From Papaver somniferum (Eukaryota > Streptophyta > Magnoliopsida > Ranunculales > Papaveraceae): DNA of 64,000 nucleotides. Location of the stretch: positions 36,234,859-36,298,858 of the forward strand of contig NC_039361.1 in assembly GCF_003573695.1 (NCBI RefSeq), given 5' to 3'. Position numbers and translations under genes: made by a program. Shown one piece after another: positions 59,253 to 64,000 of the stretch. How positions within the stretch are numbered: the stretch's first letter is position 1; every line of letters begins with the position of its first letter. The notes under the pieces were generated by a model that saw nothing but the letters and a program-made list of their open reading frames with translations, was not told the DNA's origin and searched no databases.

Positions 59253-60720
59253 AATACCCCCAAACTTATTATTTCCTAGTCCTCGAGCAAAACAAATAAA
59301 AAAAATAAAACCGAGTTAATCTCGGGAGGGTTTACCAGAAGTGGACCCACAAAACCATGACTTCTACTTGGTCACAAGTATCCAAAGAGCTATGAGGACA
59401 TACATATTCTCAACCTATCTCCAAGTAACTAGAATGCTAGAGAAATTAAAGTTTCCAGCTCTAAAGCTGACTAAAGAAAAGGGGAGACACATCCGCAACA
59501 CTACTAGATAAAGAGATATCCGCTACACAGCTAGATAAACATTGTAAGATGCGTCCGCTGATTTACAGCTGGATAAGATTAGGAGAGAGATAAATATGAG
59601 AGGAACATCTGCTACACAGCTGGACTAATTACGTGTGATGAGTTAAACCAGTGCTAGAAAGATCTTGTGCCAAATTGAAAGCGGACTAACAAAACAACCA
59701 AATGTATCTTTCTTCGATTCTCTCATAGTGCTCAGTAGAAAAAACGTCTTCTTCGGTCTTCAACTGTTGATGATAAACTATCGAACCTCATATAACCTTG
59801 ACAATTAACTCTTCTCTTCGATTTCTTTCTTGACTTATAAATTTCTACTTCCCTTTGGCTTATTGAACAAAACATAACGATGATTTTTTTCATTTTTCAT
59901 TTCATTTTTTTTTTCAACACAAAAAATAACAAGACAAAAATTTAAATGACCATGATAAAAGGACTTTAGAACTTGGATCTTCGCAACTTGTGATATCTTG
60001 GTATCATGAACTTCAACAACTTATATCATTTGTTCTTATAACTTTTTGTAACTAAGTCTTCAACTTTTTTTTTTTTGAATTATTCTTTTCTATTGTTGCT
60101 TCTAAACCTTAAACGTCTTCAACTTTCTTCATAAATTTTGATGTCGCTCTGCTTGTTGATGATGATAAGTTTCTACTGAGAAAGAGTCGTAATCCAGTAA
60201 CTAAGACTACATTGTGAGGTTGCTTTGTCTTTCTGGCATTTCCTGACCAACTTGCCTTTCCATCATGGATGGTTAGGTGCATCACGGTTACCCTCTAAAA
60301 GGAACAAGTTCTCTCCTGAATTTCAAGGATCTCAATGTCTTTTTCTCTAATGTCTCAATATATTGTTATCTCTAGCATTCCAATTTCTATCTTTTCGGTG
60401 AGAAACAGTATGTGAACTTAGCTAACCGGATACCATGTGACGCTAGAAGTTTCAAAAATGCGACTAAAATACCCCCAAACTTAAATCTAACATTATCCTC
60501 AATGTTCTAAAGATAAAATTAAAAGCATGAACAAGGAGAAACTGTTACCACTTGAAGCAAAAGAGATAAGGAAACATATTACCGTGTCGCAAGAATATTG
60601 GGTTACCTCCCAAGAAGTGCTAAGTTTAAAGTCTTCAGCCAGACATTGGAAGAATTAGTCACCTCATAGAATCATATAGAAGTATCTGGAATAACTGTGG
60701 GTCATCTGGATCAAAAAGTG
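59253..60720 (-). other. 3' untranslated region of Y
   Basis: No credible ORF. It holds the polypurine tract (59253-59267), three degenerate copies of the 'ccgctacacagctgg' motif (about 59518-59630), poly-T stretches (59887-59912, 60066-60077) and a second 'acccccaaacttaaatc' at 60470 resembling the polypurine context. Confidence 0.6.
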
Positions 60721-62441
60721 TTACCCACAAGAGAGGAAAGTGCAACAGACCAAGAAAATACCGAACATACCCTTGCTTAAGGCAACTGCATCTAGTTTTG
60801 GTTCAGGTTCAGGCTCTATAAAAGGGTCTAAATAAGAAGTTTTCCTGGAATGGATTTCCTCAAAGGCATTCTGAAGAGTCTGGAAGTACTCAAGTAAGAA
60901 CTTAGAAGTGCATAACAAAAGCCTGAATAATTGGGGATCCTCTAAGTCAATCAGATTTGACCCACACAGTTGACCATAATAATGGTCATTCTTAAGAAAA
61001 TGTGTCGACCCTAATATCCTAAAGTAATTAGGTTTAGTCTCAAAACTTAATAACCGACACATCTGAAAATCATATGTTCCCACAATTGGAAGAAAAGTTT
61101 TTGGTGGGAAAACAAAGTCAATTTTGGTATCATAGCTAGGTTAATCACATCAACCAGAGGATGGGTTTCTAACGACTGAGCTTCTTTCTGGACATCATTA
61201 GGTTCGGGAAAACATGTATGAAGATAATCTTGTAAGATGGTTGAGGCATAAATGTCAATTCCTACACGAGGGAACTTTCTAAGAGTTAAAGCACATGGAG
61301 AATGATAATCACCCCCAAACTTAGAGTTTTCTGTGTCTCTAAAAAGATTAGTCACAACTTCCCTAATTTCTAGGTCATCAGATTCCTGGAAATGGTCAAT
61401 TGATTCTTCTAAGTTGGGTTCATCCTCACTCATTTCTATGAGTTTATCATCTTCTAAGACTAGTGTTTCTAAATCGCTAGATTCTAAAACAGTATTCTCA
61501 GGGTAAACTCTTTCCTCTAAGTCATCATCACAACCATATAAAGGATTATCAGCGGAATTTTCTAGTAAAGTCTCATTAACTAAGGTGTTAATCATAATAA
61601 TTTCCTCTGATTCACTGATAGGCACATCAAATAATGGATTATCCAACACACAGCAGGCTAAAGGATCATGAACTGCATCGTCTAAAATGGTGGTATCTCT
61701 AGTCAAATCCTCATCCTTTTGAATAGGTGAATAATTATTAAAATTATTTGGATTTGAACTAGAAACAACACTATCATTATAAAGCTCAATTGGAGTAACA
61801 AATTCCTGATCACTATGCCTACATATTTCATGTTCTTCGTCAATATTATCCTCATCATAGTCATCATTATTATAACATGAAAATGATCGAACCTCATCTA
61901 AACAAGTTGTGTCACCAATTCTAACCTCTTCATCTTCATTATTATAAACATTATCCTCATTTTCACGGGTGAGATAGGAAACAATATATTGGCAATCACG
62001 AGTAATTCGAGCAGTTCTTTCTTCCGTCTCTAATTTATGCATACGTGTTAACTCAGAAAACTCACGTGTTGACACAGTTAACTTACATGTTGACTCAACT
62101 AACTTCCTGAGGTTATCTTCTAAAGAAGGTTCACTCACCGTTAAAGTTCTTTCATCCATAACTAAGTCATCTATGTCCGCTAACTTATGTGTCGACTCAA
62201 GTAACTTACGCGTTGACTCAAGTATCTTACGTGCTTCATCTAGAGGAGAGGAATTATAAGAATCTTTCTCGCATGACTGGTATGCATGTGGATAGTAATT
62301 TGGCTCACCATGGTATGACCCATATCCTTCAAAAGGATGGTGTTCCCAACCACTATTCACACTCTGGTCATAATAGGAATAATGTTCATACTGCTCAGTC
62401 GGATACTCATTGTATTGGCTATTATAATACCAGTTTGACAT
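60721..62441 (-). CDS. Acidic ORF of Y
   Basis: The main frame 62441-61047 encodes 464 residues starting MSNWYYNSQYNEYPTEQYEH. The N-terminus is Tyr/Ser/Gly-rich, followed by a region repeating ESTxKL (LESTRKLLESTHKL, LVESTCKL), then a long Asp/Glu-rich stretch with YSPIQKDEDLTRD (shared with X). After a one-base shift near 61090 the frame 61083-60721 appears to be the continuation (SNLIDLEDPQLFRLLLC). I do not recognise a domain. It has the gag position of the element and may be a highly diverged structural protein or a novel accessory protein; both are guesses. Confidence 0.55.
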
Positions 62442-62446
62442 CCTAA

Positions 62447-63488
62447 CTGCAAGGGAATTCTAAACAAACACAAAGAAGGCTGACTCGACCACAACAAGCC
62501 TAATTTATCTAGCAAACAAAAAGCATGATGGCTCCACTTAGATTGTTTCTAGACCAGCTTCTAATCCTTCGAAAGGGAATTCGTTACAATTTAAGAAAAC
62601 CCCTCTGGAATCAATCCGAGTCAAAATAAGTTGAATAGAGGCGAGGGAAGCTGCGTGGAGATTTGATACCCAAGGCCTCACTGCATTACAAGGCGGCGCA
62701 GTCACGCATTCAACTCAAAGAAACCATCATGAACTTTGAAGTATGCTTAAAAGAGTAACCAATATTTTTCGAATGACCTTCCTGTTAAGCTCGTTACCCT
62801 ATTGGTCTCGTTCTAGTCAGTATTTTAAGCTTAGGTTCGCGTAGGTTACGTGTTCCTAAGACGGGCAAGAATGAAACGATGATGAAATCCGAGCCCTTAT
62901 CTTGATTTTGCCATGCCTTGCCCTTTACTAGAAAATTAAATCCGATTTCAGGTCCTCAACATATATGCATACAAAATCATCTAGTAAACCCGCTGACAGG
63001 GGATTCGCGGGTGTTTAGAATTCTTACCTCCCGTTCCAGACGGGGGATGAACCGTTGAAGTAGACTCGGGCCACAACTCCAATGTCGTGTACGAACTCGA
63101 GGGGCCGAGAAGATATCGTAATCGTCGTCCTTCTCTGCACACAGTTTATATTTAAAACTACCCTTCCGTAGGGTTTTAAAAAAAAGTCCCAAAGTTCAAT
63201 GTCCGAAAATAAAAAAAATTCCAAAAATAAAAGATTACAAAAATAAAAACCTTAATTACAGTTTCTAAAAAAAATAAAATAGAATATCTATATACAAAAA
63301 TTTTCTTCTTCACTCCTTTTGGATTTCTCCTTTCTTTTCTTCTTTGGCTTCGCTTTTGTTTTCAGCACTTTCTCCCCTTTTCTATAGCTCAGTTCCCAAT
63401 CTGAAAGCAAACAAGAAATACCAAAAGGCGTAAAAAGGAACAAATAAAAAAAAACTAAAAACAAATTTATAAACAAATCACAAAAAAT
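62447..63488 (-). other. Leader region of Y
   Basis: Between the right LTR and the acidic ORF in the minus direction. No ORF of note. Immediately next to the LTR the minus strand reads ATTTTTTGTGATTTG, which keeps the ATTTTTTG start of the X primer site but not its GC-rich part. Confidence 0.5.
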
Positions 63489-64000
63489 TGTTGTTATTTT
63501 TCAAAGATGTTGTAGTAAGATGATTCGTGCACTCAGACTTGTTGAAATTGTTTTTAGGATTAATAAAAGAAAAACACTAAAAATATACAAATTATGTCAC
63601 AATATAAAGAGACGCTAAGACGCGGGATTCCACTACTATTCATATTGTTATGGTTCAGTCATTAACTCTAGACAATATAGCTCAAACAAAAGAAGTTGTG
63701 ACTCTAGTTCTTTGCCAAAAATAGATTTCGTAAAATATTATTTGTAAGTTCAAAGTATGACGCATCTAAAGTATTTAGAACTAAGCATGCGGCATCTAAA
63801 AAAATAATAAATAATTAACAGAAATCATAAAGCAATTAAATCTATGCAAAAAGTCAATAAAATAATTAATTCATTTACCACAATCATGAAAAGTTGCTTC
63901 CTCCGTTGTCCCAGTGATGGGGTCTAGCTCATCATGTTGTTGGAAACACGCTCAAAAATCATTATTATTGCTCAAAGGGTGTTTACAAATAATGAAAAGG
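63489..64000 (-). repeat. 5' LTR of Y (right copy, partial)
   Basis: Starts tgttgttatttttcaaag and matches 57595 onward with few differences until the window ends. Confidence 0.9.

Larger units (their letters stand above)
57595..64000 (-). mobile_element. Athila-like non-autonomous LTR element Y (right end outside window)
   Basis: Left LTR 57595-59252 and the start of an almost identical right LTR at 63489. On the minus strand the LTR begins TGATGGACGCATTTATG and ends CAACAACA. The polypurine tract AAGTTTGGGGGTATT is at 59253-59267, beside 'GTTTTGCTCGAGGACTAGG', close to that of X. The interior has one large acidic ORF and no recognisable gag or pol. The primer site expected after the right LTR is not obvious. 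Confidence 0.82.

Noticed and set aside
62189..62446. Plus-strand frame opposite the Y ORF
   Set aside because: It overlaps the N-terminus of the much longer minus-strand ORF and has no features of its own.

Overview
The window reads as intergenic heterochromatin-like DNA of a eudicot plant. It is built almost entirely of nested LTR retrotransposons and DNA transposons. I see no rRNA, tRNA, CRISPR array or intact housekeeping gene. The repeat style suggests Ranunculales (for example Papaver), but I cannot verify that from sequence alone. Three runs of N (18938-19305, 24698-24939, 31296-31534) are assembly gaps, each bordered on at least one side by a poly-C tract. Layout, left part: 1-5358 holds the 3' end of a Tat-lineage Ty3/gypsy element (copy A) whose LTR (3108-3971) also serves as the 5' LTR of an almost completely deleted element ending in a second LTR (4505-5358). 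At 6049-8516 lies a 2.5 kb terminal-inverted-repeat transposon with a 3-bp TGA target duplication. It carries two convergent genes, a plant-mobile-domain-like protein and a Myb/SANT-like protein, and I find no DDE transposase between them. From 8517 to 11898 the DNA is unassigned, with a ~360 bp duplicated block and two decayed coding remnants. From 11899 to 16817 two Sirevirus-type LTRs lie head to head. Middle and right part: one nest can be unpicked from target-site duplications. A minus-strand gypsy element C (pieces 16919-20386 and 54879-57594) contains tandem repeats. Into a repeat unit jumped a gag-only Sirevirus-like copia element S (20387-54873, target duplication ATAAT). Into the zinc-knuckle codon of S gag jumped a minus-strand Athila-like non-autonomous element X (23818-46854, duplication GAATG). 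X received a solo LTR of a related family (27961-29477, duplication GTTGG) in its interior and a Tat-lineage gypsy element B (31870-45522) in its right LTR. The right LTR of S also received a Mutator-like element M (50579-53093, 9-bp duplication). A second Athila-like element Y (57595 to beyond the window end) follows. How the genes work together: B encodes Gag, protease, reverse transcriptase, RNase H, a second archaeal-type RNase H and integrase on the plus strand, with several stops and frameshifts. Both B and A also carry a five-exon gene on the opposite strand, with intron positions conserved between copies and a long coiled-coil C-terminus. Element C has a comparable multi-exon opposite-strand gene. 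S, X and Y lack polymerase genes and must depend on relatives. They keep Gag (S) or an uncharacterised acidic ORF (X, Y). The most unusual items are the mobile-domain/SANT transposon at 6049-8516, the array of 'TGCATAAC..GTTATGCA' palindromes in M, and the spaced 22-bp repeats beside the polypurine tract of X that recur in Y.
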